Assembly (NCBI RefSeq): GCF_900143095.1
Contig: NZ_FRDA01000002.1
Coordinates: 124,001 to 188,000 of the forward strand
Source of the DNA: Pseudomonas asturiensis
GTDB taxonomy: Bacteria > Pseudomonadota > Gammaproteobacteria > Pseudomonadales > Pseudomonadaceae
Reading direction: 5' to 3'
DNA length: 64,000 bases
Each line of letters begins with the position of its first letter. Position 1 is the stretch's first letter. The notes beneath the pieces are model-generated. The model made no database searches and was not told where the DNA came from. It worked only from the letters and a program-made list of their open reading frames with translations. Position numbers and translations under genes: made by a program. Positions 34,858-42,902 of this stretch are shown here, piece by piece.

Positions 34858-36236
34858 GTCGGCTTCTCGCACGACCATGGTTGGGCGCGATGAGTCTGTT
34901 GTTCTGTGGACTGTTTGCCATGGCCACGCATGCCCACTCCGCCGAAGGCGATTACCGCCTGGGCACTCAAGGCGAAGTGCTTGATGACCGCGTGATGTAC
35001 ACCATTGGTGGCGGCTCGGCAGTCGGTTCACCGAGTTCGCTCTATCGACCCAGTGGTCTCGGTGTCGGTGGTTCTTGGCGAGCGAACATGATGTGCGGAA
35101 ACATGAGCCTCACCAACACCCTGCAAAACCAGCTGAACGGCGTCACCGAAGGTTTCCAGCAGATCATGGGCAGTATCGTACAGAACGCGACCCAAGCCGT
35201 TATGTCGCTGCCGGCCTTGATCATACAGCGCGCCAACCCAGGTCTCTATGAGTTGCTAAGTAACGGGGTGATGCAGGGGCGCATCGACTTCGACCGCTCC
35301 AAGCTGACCTGCCAGGCCATGGCCGAAAAGATGGCGGACAAGGTCGGTCAAGCTGGCTGGGGCGCGCTGGCCAAGAACCAAGAAATGCAAGGCAATCTGG
35401 AGCAAACCGGCGGTGATGCGGTGGCCGCGGTGAAAAACACCGAGGCCCATAACGGCAACAATGGAGTGGCCTGGGTCGGCGGTTCAAAGGCCGGAGGTGA
35501 TGGGCAGACGCCCATTCGTGTGACTTCCGACGTGGTGCGCGCGGGCTATAACCTGCTGCATAACCGGTCAGTAGATGACAGCACCTCAATCAATAGCAGC
35601 GACTGCTTAGGTGGGACTATTTGTCAGACCTGGGCTTCGCCCCAAGAGGAAGCCGAATGGGCCGTTCGCGTACTGGGCGAGAGCGAAGTCGCGACCTGTG
35701 ACAGCTGCGAAACCCTGCGCGCGACCGCGGGTAGCGGATTGACGCCGTTGATCCAGGAGGCCTACAGCGAGCGACTGAAATCCTTGCAAGGGTTGCTATC
35801 GGGCTCTCTGCCGCCTACCCCTGACAACCTTGCGAAAGCCTCGAGCCCAATGCTGCCGGTGACCCGTGGCGTGGTTGAAGCCCTGCGCGACGATCCCGAC
35901 CAGGATCTGCTTGCACGACGCCTGGCCAGCGAGACAGCCTTGTCCAGCGTACTCGACAAGGCGCTCCTGCTACTGCGTACGCTGCTGGCGGGCAGTCACG
36001 AACCGAACATCGCTTCCGCCGAGCCGGCGCAAATCGCCTTAACGAAAAACATCGACGCCCTGGAGCGCGAAATACGCCTGCTGCAGACCGAACTGCAGGT
36101 TCGCCAGCTGCTGGCTACCAACACCGCCAGTCTTGTGCTCGATCGGCATGCCGGTGGTGCCGATGCTTCGCGTAAAGTCGAGCAAGGCGACCCCGAGCCC
36201 GGTCGACTCAATGATGCTGACGCCAGACGAAAGTAA
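34854..36236 (+). CDS. ICE protein, PFL_4711 family (TIGR03755; TraH-like position)
   Basis: 460 residues with a signal peptide (LLARPWLGAMSLLFCGLFAMATHAHSAEG). DRVMYTIGGGSAVGSPSSLYRPSGLGVGGSWRANMMCGNMSLTNTLQNQLNGVTEGFQQIMGSIVQNATQAVMSLPALIIQRANPGLYELLSNGVMQGRIDFDRSKLTCQAMA is the family signature. The C-terminal third is coiled-coil-like. It is a periplasmic component of the mating-pair stabilisation set, together with the TraU-like and TraG-like proteins. Confidence 0.92.
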   Translation: MSRLLARPWLGAMSLLFCGLFAMATHAHSAEGDYRLGTQGEVLDDRVMYTIGGGSAVGSPSSLYRPSGLGVGGSWRANMMCGNMSLTNTLQNQLNGVTEGFQQIMGSIVQNATQAVMSLPALIIQRANPGLYELLSNGVMQGRIDFDRSKLTCQAMAEKMADKVGQAGWGALAKNQEMQGNLEQTGGDAVAAVKNTEAHNGNNGVAWVGGSKAGGDGQTPIRVTSDVVRAGYNLLHNRSVDDSTSINSSDCLGGTICQTWASPQEEAEWAVRVLGESEVATCDSCETLRATAGSGLTPLIQEAYSERLKSLQGLLSGSLPPTPDNLAKASSPMLPVTRGVVEALRDDPDQDLLARRLASETALSSVLDKALLLLRTLLAGSHEPNIASAEPAQIALTKNIDALEREIRLLQTELQVRQLLATNTASLVLDRHAGGADASRKVEQGDPEPGRLNDADARRK

Positions 36237-36239
36237 GCC

Positions 36240-36548
36240 ATGAAACGTTCACGGCTATTCACTTTGCTTTCAGGTCTGGGCATTACCGCGGCGATGATCC
36301 TGAGCGTCGCACTGGTCGCCTGGATCGGCCTCACTGCACTGGGTAGTTTCGAGGCCTGGCAGCAGGCATTCGCATCCGTAAGACCTTATCTGCGGTGGTG
36401 GCGTGCCTTGCTATACAGCGCCCTCTTTGCGATCTGGTGGGATCTACTTCGACGCTACCGACATCGACCACAGGATCGATTGCGCGTGAAGTGCATCGGA
36501 GCATTAGGGCTCGTGCTCGTTACTTGCGTCGAACTCACCCGACTGTGA
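36240..36548 (+). CDS. Small membrane protein between TIGR03755 and traG-like genes
   Basis: 102 residues with three hydrophobic segments (LFTLLSGLGITAAMILSVALVAWIGLTAL, RALLYSALFAIWWDLL, LRVKCIGALGLVLVTCVELT). No family name is recalled, but a small membrane protein is usual at this place in PFGI-type elements. Three bases separate it from the previous gene and ten from the next. Confidence 0.75.
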   Translation: MKRSRLFTLLSGLGITAAMILSVALVAWIGLTALGSFEAWQQAFASVRPYLRWWRALLYSALFAIWWDLLRRYRHRPQDRLRVKCIGALGLVLVTCVELTRL

Positions 36549-36558
36549 GGCCACCACC

Positions 36559-38103
36559 ATGCTCATGAGCACCAACAGCTACCTCGAGTTTTACCTCTCT
36601 CTGCTGGCCTGGATCATCAATAACGGCCTCTGGAGTGTCCTGTCCGACACCGGGCTATTCGCCGCGCCCTTTGGTGCAATCATCTTGCAGGAATGGTTGT
36701 CTGCCCGTCAGCAAGGCGCGGATGAAGGCAACAAGGGACTGCTCTCGGTACCGCGGATCGAGAACCGGTTGTGGCTGGCCTACATCGTTGTGTTGTTCGG
36801 TTGCGCGCCTGTGTTTCCGTTGAGCCTCTCGTCAATGACGTTCGATGATGCGGCGAGTCAGCGCTGCGGCGTGAGTGTGGCCAAACCAGAAGAAACTGCC
36901 TGGGGGACGACCTTCAATACCATTGGCGGACGCTCTGCCAATGTGCCGATCTGGTGGTTCCTGGTACATGCCTTAAGCAAAGGCGTGACTGCGGCGGCCA
37001 CCGCCTCCATCCCTTGCGCACCGGATATCCGACAAATGCGCATGGAGATCGACAGCTCGCGCATCGACAGTCAGGTCCTGCAGCAGGAAGTTGCCGACTT
37101 CACCCGCGACTGCTACGGCTATTCCCGCTCTCGGCTGTTCACCAACCGTCCGCAGTTGGACAAGGCACAAAGTCACGACGCGTCCTGGATCGGCTCAAGC
37201 TATTTTCTCGACACTCCGGGCTACTACGACACCGATCGCTCACGTACACCGCGCGTCAACTGGCCGTATGACGACAACCGCGATGTTTCCTTGCCGCGGT
37301 TGGAGAATGGCGCGGGCTACCCCACCTGCAAGCAGTGGTGGAGCGACAGTGGTGTTGGGCTACGCGAGCGCTTGATCGAGCAGGTCGATCCTTCGCTGCT
37401 GACTCAGCTGAAAGGTTGGTTGACTGGCCGTTCGAGCAACGAGATCGAAGATGCCACCCTGCGTGAGCTGGTCAGCCCGCGCCAGCAATCGATGTCCATG
37501 TCGCCCGGACAGGTGTATCAGGACTACGGCTCCAGCGCTCGTGGAGGTTCGATCAATCAGGGTCTCAATAACCTGGCCACCAATACTGGATTGGCACTGG
37601 GTTCCTTCAGTAATTTTCCCGCAATAAATGCGCTACGCGCCGCCCTGCCAATGGTGCAGGCGTTCCTGATCATGGGCGTCATCATCAGCTTGCCGTTGAT
37701 CCTGCTGGTCAGTACCTACCAGCTGAAGACCGTCATGACGGTGACGTTCGCGCTGTTCACCTTGCACATCCTGACCTTCTGGTGGGAGTTAGCACGCTGG
37801 GTCGACTCCAGCATGCTCGACACCTTGTACAACCAAGTTTCGGCTTCCAATCAGGTACTGTTGTCGCTGCCAACATCCGGCTTCATGGATGGGACTGTCA
37901 CCGCGCAGGTGATCGAGTATGTGATGGGGGCGATGTTCATCGTGCTACCGATGCTGTTTCTCGGGGCAATGAGTTGGGCCGGATATAGCGTAGGTTCAGG
38001 CGTAGAAGGAATGCTCACCAGGGGAACCCACGCAGCACAGACAGCGAGCTCTAACGGGACCTCTCAGTTGATGAGCGGTGCAAGAATTGTTTCGCGTAAA
38101 TAG
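36559..38103 (+). CDS. TraG N-terminal domain-containing conjugal transfer protein
   Basis: 514 residues. MSTNSYLEFYLSLLAWIINNGLWSVLSDTGLFAAPFGAIILQEWLSARQQGADEGNKG starts the TraG-N family. A periplasmic loop follows, then two or three membrane spans near the C-terminus (AFLIMGVIISLPLILLVSTYQLKTVMTVTFALFTLHILTFWWEL and YVMGAMFIVLPMLFLGAMSWAGYSVG). It stabilises mating pairs and completes the transfer gene block. The following gene is on the opposite strand. Confidence 0.92.
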   Translation: MLMSTNSYLEFYLSLLAWIINNGLWSVLSDTGLFAAPFGAIILQEWLSARQQGADEGNKGLLSVPRIENRLWLAYIVVLFGCAPVFPLSLSSMTFDDAASQRCGVSVAKPEETAWGTTFNTIGGRSANVPIWWFLVHALSKGVTAAATASIPCAPDIRQMRMEIDSSRIDSQVLQQEVADFTRDCYGYSRSRLFTNRPQLDKAQSHDASWIGSSYFLDTPGYYDTDRSRTPRVNWPYDDNRDVSLPRLENGAGYPTCKQWWSDSGVGLRERLIEQVDPSLLTQLKGWLTGRSSNEIEDATLRELVSPRQQSMSMSPGQVYQDYGSSARGGSINQGLNNLATNTGLALGSFSNFPAINALRAALPMVQAFLIMGVIISLPLILLVSTYQLKTVMTVTFALFTLHILTFWWELARWVDSSMLDTLYNQVSASNQVLLSLPTSGFMDGTVTAQVIEYVMGAMFIVLPMLFLGAMSWAGYSVGSGVEGMLTRGTHAAQTASSNGTSQLMSGARIVSRK

Positions 38104-38123
38104 AGCTCAAAATAACCAATAGC

Positions 38124-38489
38124 CTACTTCAGAGAACCCCATTTATCGTAACGCTCAGGCCGAGACGGTCTATGCATTGGATCGTCGAGATCGTCACTAC
38201 CTGGAGCGTCTGAACCCTGAAATGGGATAGCTGCTAATACGACAATTGTGCACATCAGCATAAACAACCAGAAGCTGACAAAAAGAAATGCTCCGAACAG
38301 AGCGAGCTTGGCAGTCAGAAAACTCCCGCGAACAAGAAATTTACTTGCGGGCACACCTGCGGCCTCCGCACGCTCAACCACGTGGGATTCAAAAGTTTTC
38401 AACCTAAGGTAACCACGCTTCACCGACAGACCACAGACATACGCCCAGCGGTGGGCACGTGAACTCTGAACAGGTTGTTGAGTCGGCAT
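38124..38489 (-). CDS. DUF3742 family protein
   Basis: 121 residues. WAYVCGLSVKRGYLRLKTFESHVVERAEAAGVPASKFLVRGSFLTAKLALFGAFLFVSFWLFMLMCTIVVLAAI has one or two membrane spans. It closely resembles DUF3742 proteins that mark the end of transfer blocks in these ICEs. It points towards the end of the traG-like gene with a 20-base gap. Confidence 0.82.
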   Translation of the reverse strand: MPTQQPVQSSRAHRWAYVCGLSVKRGYLRLKTFESHVVERAEAAGVPASKFLVRGSFLTAKLALFGAFLFVSFWLFMLMCTIVVLAAIPFQGSDAPGSDDLDDPMHRPSRPERYDKWGSLK

Positions 38490-38687
38490 GGTCTCGCCCT
38501 CTTCTGAGCGTTTTCATGGTTGAGCCTTGAGGAATAGCCTACTACCGAAAACGGCCCATGCCTGACCGTATATCAGTTTCCCCGGTCGAAAAATCCTCAT
38601 TGGAAGCCAGAAGACAAGTCCCGTGAACCAGCGTCTCTACAGTGATTGACCCAGATAAATCGTACGATTAAATACAAGGTACGGATC

Positions 38688-38822
38688 GCTGTTATCGACA
38701 GCACTTTCCCAGGTAGCCAGAACCTTCAAGGCTACGTCACTTCGATGATGGTTCTTCCCAAGTGCGATTAGCGTTCGGTGGCTCGCACGGTGACCGTTGC
38801 CGCGGTGATGAACGCCTACTCC
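38688..38822 (+). repeat. Structured leader element, copy B
   Basis: The diverged counterpart of 15481-15616. Conserved stems are GCTGT/ACAGC (38688-38702), GTAGCC (38713-38718) / GGCTAC (38730-38735) around an almost identical loop, and ACCG/CGGT at 38793-38806. It ends 121 bases before the gene at 38944. The rest of the 38490-38943 interval shows no gene. Confidence 0.65.
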
Positions 38823-38943
38823 TCATCTAAGTGCCTTCCGAGCTTCGCTCGCCAGGCAAGCTTCTTGTTTTTCTTCAACCCACTGCAGGGAAATCTTTCC
38901 CCGCGCGGGACAGGTTTCTTCGAGTTTTCAACGGAGACATACC

Positions 38944-39270
38944 ATGCCCGACTCACTTACACCGGAAATACTGAACACCCTTCGGTTACCCATCGTGTTC
39001 ACACCTGGCGCGTGGCAACGTGCTGTACTGCTCGAGCAATCCGATCATGCTGAGAAGCTGCAGGTCGATCGGTTGAGCCACGTGTTGCGCGCAGCCTTCG
39101 AAGCCCACCTGGCCTATCCACATAAGTCTTACGTGCTGTTCGAGGTAATGCATATTGAACCAGCCGATCACTTAGACCACGACCCGTTGCTGCAATTGAG
39201 TCTGAGCTTACTCCAAGAACCGGGTCAACCTGGCGCCTTGCTGATCGCGCTTGCAGGAGAACAGCGCTAA
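38944..39270 (+). CDS. Hypothetical ICE protein downstream of structured element B
   Basis: 108 residues with GGAG before the ATG. LTPEILNTLRLPIVFTPGAWQRAVLLEQSDHAEKLQVDRLSHVLRAAFEAHLAYPHKSYVLFEVMHIEPADHLDHDPLLQLSLSL has no motif I can name. It lies between element B and the ArdC-type gene, in the leading-region position. Expression is probably governed by the structured leader. Confidence 0.7.
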   Translation: MPDSLTPEILNTLRLPIVFTPGAWQRAVLLEQSDHAEKLQVDRLSHVLRAAFEAHLAYPHKSYVLFEVMHIEPADHLDHDPLLQLSLSLLQEPGQPGALLIALAGEQR

Positions 39271-39403
39271 GCGCAATGGGCGGCGCCCACCTCCACATTC
39301 GGACGGCATGCAAGACCTGCATCAATCCAACCCATCACCCAACCGGGGAACCCTCCCCCGACGGGCAAGGCGTTCCTCCGTTTTTTCTCTCGAGGAAATT
39401 GCC

Positions 39404-40363
39404 ATGCGCGATATCTACCAAGACGTGACAGACAAGATCGTTACTGCGTTAGACCAAGGTGTTGCACCCTGGATCAAACCCTGGTCCTTAAGTGGTTCCG
39501 CTTGCATCAGTCATCAACTCTACCCCGTCAACGCCATCACGCGACGTCCGTATTCGGGCATCAATTTACCACTGCTCTGGGCCGAGGCCAGTTTGCAGGG
39601 GTTCACTCAAGATCGTTGGCTGACCTTCAATCAAGCAAAAAAAGCGGGTGGGCACATCCGTAAGGGTGAGCACAGCGCTCTGGCGGTGCTCTACAAGCCG
39701 ATGGAGCGCGAGGAACAGACCGAGTCAGGCCAACCCGTACTTGATGAACATGGTCAGCCCAAGGTCGCTCACTTCGGTATTCTCAGGACGCATTTTCTGT
39801 TCAACATCGAGCAAACGGAAGGGCTCGAAATGCTCAATGACACCCTGCTCGAGACGGAACCGAGTGGTCCCTTCCAGCCCAACAGCGCCGCGGAAAATCT
39901 GCTGTTAAGTTCAGGTGCACGCATCGTTCATCGGCCTGCCGACGAAGCCTTTTACCACCCGATCAGGGATCTCATCCAACTGCCGACAAAGGCACAATTT
40001 CACGATGAAAGCGGGTACTACGCCACCGCACTGCACGAGCTGACGCACTGGACCGGGCATCACACTCGGTTGCAGCGCGAAGGCGTGACGTCAGCCTGTC
40101 CGTTCGGCTCGCCAGGCTACGCGTTTGAGGAGTTGATCGCCGAGATGGGCGCTGCTTTTTTATGTGCCTACGCAGGTATAAAGGGGGAGTTGCGGCACGA
40201 GGGCTACATCGACTCCTGGCTCGGCCTGCTCAAGGCTGACAAACGCGCGATCTTTCGCGCCAGTGGTCAGGCCCGAAGCGCCTCGGAGTTTGTACTCAAC
40301 CTGGAGCAGCAACGGAAGCAAATGATAATGGATGACTCACGATGCATGTACGATGGAGTTTGA
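39404..40363 (+). CDS. ardC: ArdC-type antirestriction / zincin-like metallopeptidase protein
   Basis: 319 residues from the ATG at 39404. The N-terminal ArdC domain (MRDIYQDVTDKIVTALDQGVAPWIKPWS...NAITRRPYSGINLPLLW...RWLTFNQAKKAGGHIRKGEHS) binds single-stranded DNA in known members. The C-terminal zincin region carries HELTHWTGH (HExxH) with a downstream EELIAEMGAAFLC. Such proteins enter the recipient early and protect incoming DNA from restriction. It is followed by a good terminator. The frame is open further upstream, but without ribosome-site support. Confidence 0.92.
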   Translation: MRDIYQDVTDKIVTALDQGVAPWIKPWSLSGSACISHQLYPVNAITRRPYSGINLPLLWAEASLQGFTQDRWLTFNQAKKAGGHIRKGEHSALAVLYKPMEREEQTESGQPVLDEHGQPKVAHFGILRTHFLFNIEQTEGLEMLNDTLLETEPSGPFQPNSAAENLLLSSGARIVHRPADEAFYHPIRDLIQLPTKAQFHDESGYYATALHELTHWTGHHTRLQREGVTSACPFGSPGYAFEELIAEMGAAFLCAYAGIKGELRHEGYIDSWLGLLKADKRAIFRASGQARSASEFVLNLEQQRKQMIMDDSRCMYDGV

Positions 40364-40392
40364 ACGTTATCTCACCGCTGCAATCGCATCAC

Positions 40393-40421
40393 AGGGCCCG
40401 ACGCAAGTTGGGCCCTTTTTT
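40393..40421 (+). terminator. Intrinsic terminator after the ArdC-type gene
   Basis: AGGGCCC (40393-40399), loop of 10 bases, GGGCCCT (40410-40416), then six T (40416-40421). A strong rho-independent terminator 30 bases after the stop codon. Confidence 0.85.
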
Positions 40422-40493
40422 CTGACACCCAGAAAACCCATGCCGCGAGGCTCTGATACAACGGGTCAGGGATGGGTGCACACCCGTAACCTG

Positions 40494-40850
40494 TCATTCC
40501 GCATCCAGGTTCTGCGCCAGAAAATCCACCAGATTGAGCGGACTCCGGCTGTCGATCACCTTGTAGATCAGATCGCGTTTACTGCGCGGCAACTTCTTGA
40601 CCACGCTCTTCGCTGAAGCCCTGACGGCTTCGTCGGTCCCATGGATACGTGCCGCGAGCAGCAGCACGAGCGTGGCGTCAGTAAGGTTCATGGCAAGACC
40701 CAAAAAATAGGCACCGTAGTGTACCGACTCTTTTCTTTTTCGTACCAGCCCCAACAAAACGATGTGTAGCAGTATCGATATCCCGATTGCCGCGCAAAGG
40801 GACACGAGCCAAAAAGGACGGGTAAGGGTTGGAAGGGAATAGGGACTCAA
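40494..40850 (-). CDS. Small membrane protein adjacent to the relaxase gene
   Basis: 118 residues with two membrane spans (LVSLCAAIGISILLHIVLLGLV; YFLGLAMNLTDATLVLLLAARI) and a basic C-terminal region (SAKSVVKKLPRSKRDLIYKVIDSRSPLNLVDFLAQNL). It faces away from mobH. Small proteins like this are common beside MobH relaxases; an exclusion or regulatory role is possible but unproven. Confidence 0.7.
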   Translation of the reverse strand: MSPYSLPTLTRPFWLVSLCAAIGISILLHIVLLGLVRKRKESVHYGAYFLGLAMNLTDATLVLLLAARIHGTDEAVRASAKSVVKKLPRSKRDLIYKVIDSRSPLNLVDFLAQNLDAE

Positions 40851-40913
40851 GGGTAAGAGCTCTATCCGAAAAGGCTAAAAGGCCACTGACCCAGCCACCT
40901 CCCGGGGGTCACG

Positions 40914-42635
40914 ATGCTCAGTCTGTTTCGCCACAAAAAGCAGAAGCCACCTCCGCCACCGACCGTCAACGTCGCCGAAGGCTACCTACCCGTTGAGTCG
41001 GCCCACAGCCTGTTAGCGGCGGACCACCGCTGTCAGTTGCTTGATCGGATTTGGCAGTACACCGCCCTCTCCCACGCGCAGTTCAGCCAGCTCTATTTAA
41101 ATCCTATACATCGTTACGCCGAACAGGTCCAGCAACTCCCGGCCAGCGAAACACACCACCATGCGTATCTCGGCGGCATGCTCGACCATGGCCTGGAGCT
41201 GGTCGCTTGCAGTTTGAAACTGCGTCAGTCGTATCTGCTTCCCACCGGCGCCGCGCCCGAAGACCAAGCCGCCCAGACCGATGCCTGGTCGGCCGGCATC
41301 GCCTATGGCGCCCTGCTGCATGACATCGGCAAGATCGCCGTGGACCTGCAGGTCGAACGCCAGGATGGCCGGGTTTGGCATCCTTGGCAGGGTCCCCTGG
41401 ATCAGCCCTACCGTTTTCGTTACATCAAGGGTCGTGACTACCACCTGCACGGCGCCGCCGCAGGTTTGCTCTACAGCCAGATTCTTGATCGCGCGATTCT
41501 CGATTGGCTCAGCGGATTTTCGCCGCTGTGGGCGAGTCTGCTGTATGTCCTGGCCGGTCAGTACGAACGTGCTGGCGTGCTCGGTGAGTTGGTGATGCAG
41601 GCCGACCGCGTCTCCACCGCGCAGAATATCGGTGGTAACCCGAGCAAGGCGTTACAAGCACCCATTCATTCGCTGCAACATCACTTGATCAGCGGACTGC
41701 GTCATCTGGTTCAACACGAGCTGAAACTCAACCAGCCGGGTGCCGCGGGTTGGCTAACCCAGGACACCCTGTGGCTCGTCAGCAAGGCAGTCACGGACAA
41801 GCTGCGAGCCTATCTACTGTCGCAATCAATTGAGGGCATTCCCTCCTCCAACATCGCAGTGTTCGACGAACTCCAGTCGCATGGGTTGGTCGAGTCCACC
41901 CCGGCAGGCAAAGCCATCTGGACCGCTCTTGTCGCACAGGGGAACTGGCAGCAAACCTTTACTTTTCTGCGCATTCAACCGGCTTTAATCTGGGGGAGCG
42001 AAGACCGCCCCGAGGCTTTCAGCGGAACGGTGAGCAGTGCAGCCGATGACCATTCGACTGACGCTCCGGCATCACCACTATCCCCCAAGCCAGTTAGTAC
42101 AAGATCAACTCAAAGCTCATCGCAGCCCGATCCACTGGCGATGGAAGATACTGACTACTTAGGAACACTGCTGGACATGTTCGAATTAGCAGACCTCGAG
42201 ACCGATGACGCGCCGTCCGAAAACCCTATCGAAATCTCAACCCCCCCTTCGGATAACCCTGGCCAGGCATTCTTGAATTGGGTCAAGGAAGGCATCCAGA
42301 GTCACAAGCTGGTCATCAATGACAGCAAGGCCAAAATCCATACGGTTAGTGGCAGCGCATTTCTGGTCACACCTGGTCTCTTCCAACGCTACGCGCAGGA
42401 GTTTCCCGGTATCTCACAGGGGGCTGATCAAGAAATTGAAGAATGGCGCTGGGTGCAGAAGCAGTTCGAGAAACTGAAGGTCCACAGGAAGCGTGAAAAT
42501 GGCTTGAACATCTGGACTTGCCAAATCGAAGGTCCGCGGAAGAGAGCGACACTCAAAGGCTATTTACTTGAAGAATCAAAACTGCTGTTCGAATCGATAC
42601 CATCCGATAATCCCTTTCTTAAACTCGAAAAATAG
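40914..42635 (+). CDS. mobH: MobH-family relaxase (TIGR03760, TraI-2 type)
   Basis: 573 residues. The N-terminal TraI_2 domain shows the HD-hydrolase-like metal site: HHHAYLGGMLDHGLE (His82-His92) and ALLHDIGKIAVD (His136, Asp137). The C-terminal domain (GQAFLNWVKEGIQSHKLVINDSKAKIHTVSGSAFLVTPGLFQRYAQEFP...NIWTCQIEGPRKRATLKGYLLEESKLLF) is the TraI_2_C winged helix. It nicks oriT and leads the transferred strand. The ribosome site lies in a TGACCC/GGGTCA stem (40887-40911). In related elements the integrase gene usually follows; here cargo follows instead. Confidence 0.94.
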   Translation: MLSLFRHKKQKPPPPPTVNVAEGYLPVESAHSLLAADHRCQLLDRIWQYTALSHAQFSQLYLNPIHRYAEQVQQLPASETHHHAYLGGMLDHGLELVACSLKLRQSYLLPTGAAPEDQAAQTDAWSAGIAYGALLHDIGKIAVDLQVERQDGRVWHPWQGPLDQPYRFRYIKGRDYHLHGAAAGLLYSQILDRAILDWLSGFSPLWASLLYVLAGQYERAGVLGELVMQADRVSTAQNIGGNPSKALQAPIHSLQHHLISGLRHLVQHELKLNQPGAAGWLTQDTLWLVSKAVTDKLRAYLLSQSIEGIPSSNIAVFDELQSHGLVESTPAGKAIWTALVAQGNWQQTFTFLRIQPALIWGSEDRPEAFSGTVSSAADDHSTDAPASPLSPKPVSTRSTQSSSQPDPLAMEDTDYLGTLLDMFELADLETDDAPSENPIEISTPPSDNPGQAFLNWVKEGIQSHKLVINDSKAKIHTVSGSAFLVTPGLFQRYAQEFPGISQGADQEIEEWRWVQKQFEKLKVHRKRENGLNIWTCQIEGPRKRATLKGYLLEESKLLFESIPSDNPFLKLEK

Positions 42636-42671
42636 CAAATTTCCATAGCTTCTACTGAAGTAATTGGTAGC

Positions 42672-42779
42672 GGCCAAAATATTTGGACCTGCAGTATCCA
42701 AGGATAGCGTAAACCAGCTTACTCAACGGCTAAGCTGATTCGAAACGCTAAGGTAGTTCGCAGCGAACCCGCCAGCTAA
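42672..42779 (+). pseudogene. Relic of a second MobH relaxase 3' end
   Basis: Reading from 42672 gives GQNIWTCSIQG, a stop, then RKPAYSTAKLIRNAKV. This parallels the true relaxase C-terminus GLNIWTCQIEGPRKRATLKG encoded about 180 bases upstream. The copy has diverged and carries an in-frame TAG, so it is not a fresh duplication. It probably marks an old recombination junction between ICE backbone and cargo. Confidence 0.7.
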
Positions 42780-42861
42780 CAATAACTCCCTCAAGATAAG
42801 TAATTAGCAGATACTGTGCAATGTGAAAACCAGGCCCTAAAAGCTCCGTCGCCGAGTGATG

Positions 42862-42897
42862 TATCACGGAAGGGGAAAATTAATCCCCTCCGCGATA
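42862..42897. terminator. Strong hairpin after the ABC-3C operon
   Basis: AGGGGA (42871-42876) pairs with TCCCCT (42884-42889), extended by CGG/CCG and TATC/GATA with small mismatches. It lies directly after the SMC-like gene on the minus strand. No clear T-run on either strand, so it may stabilise the mRNA end. Confidence 0.5.
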
Positions 42898-42902
42898 ACT
42901 TA

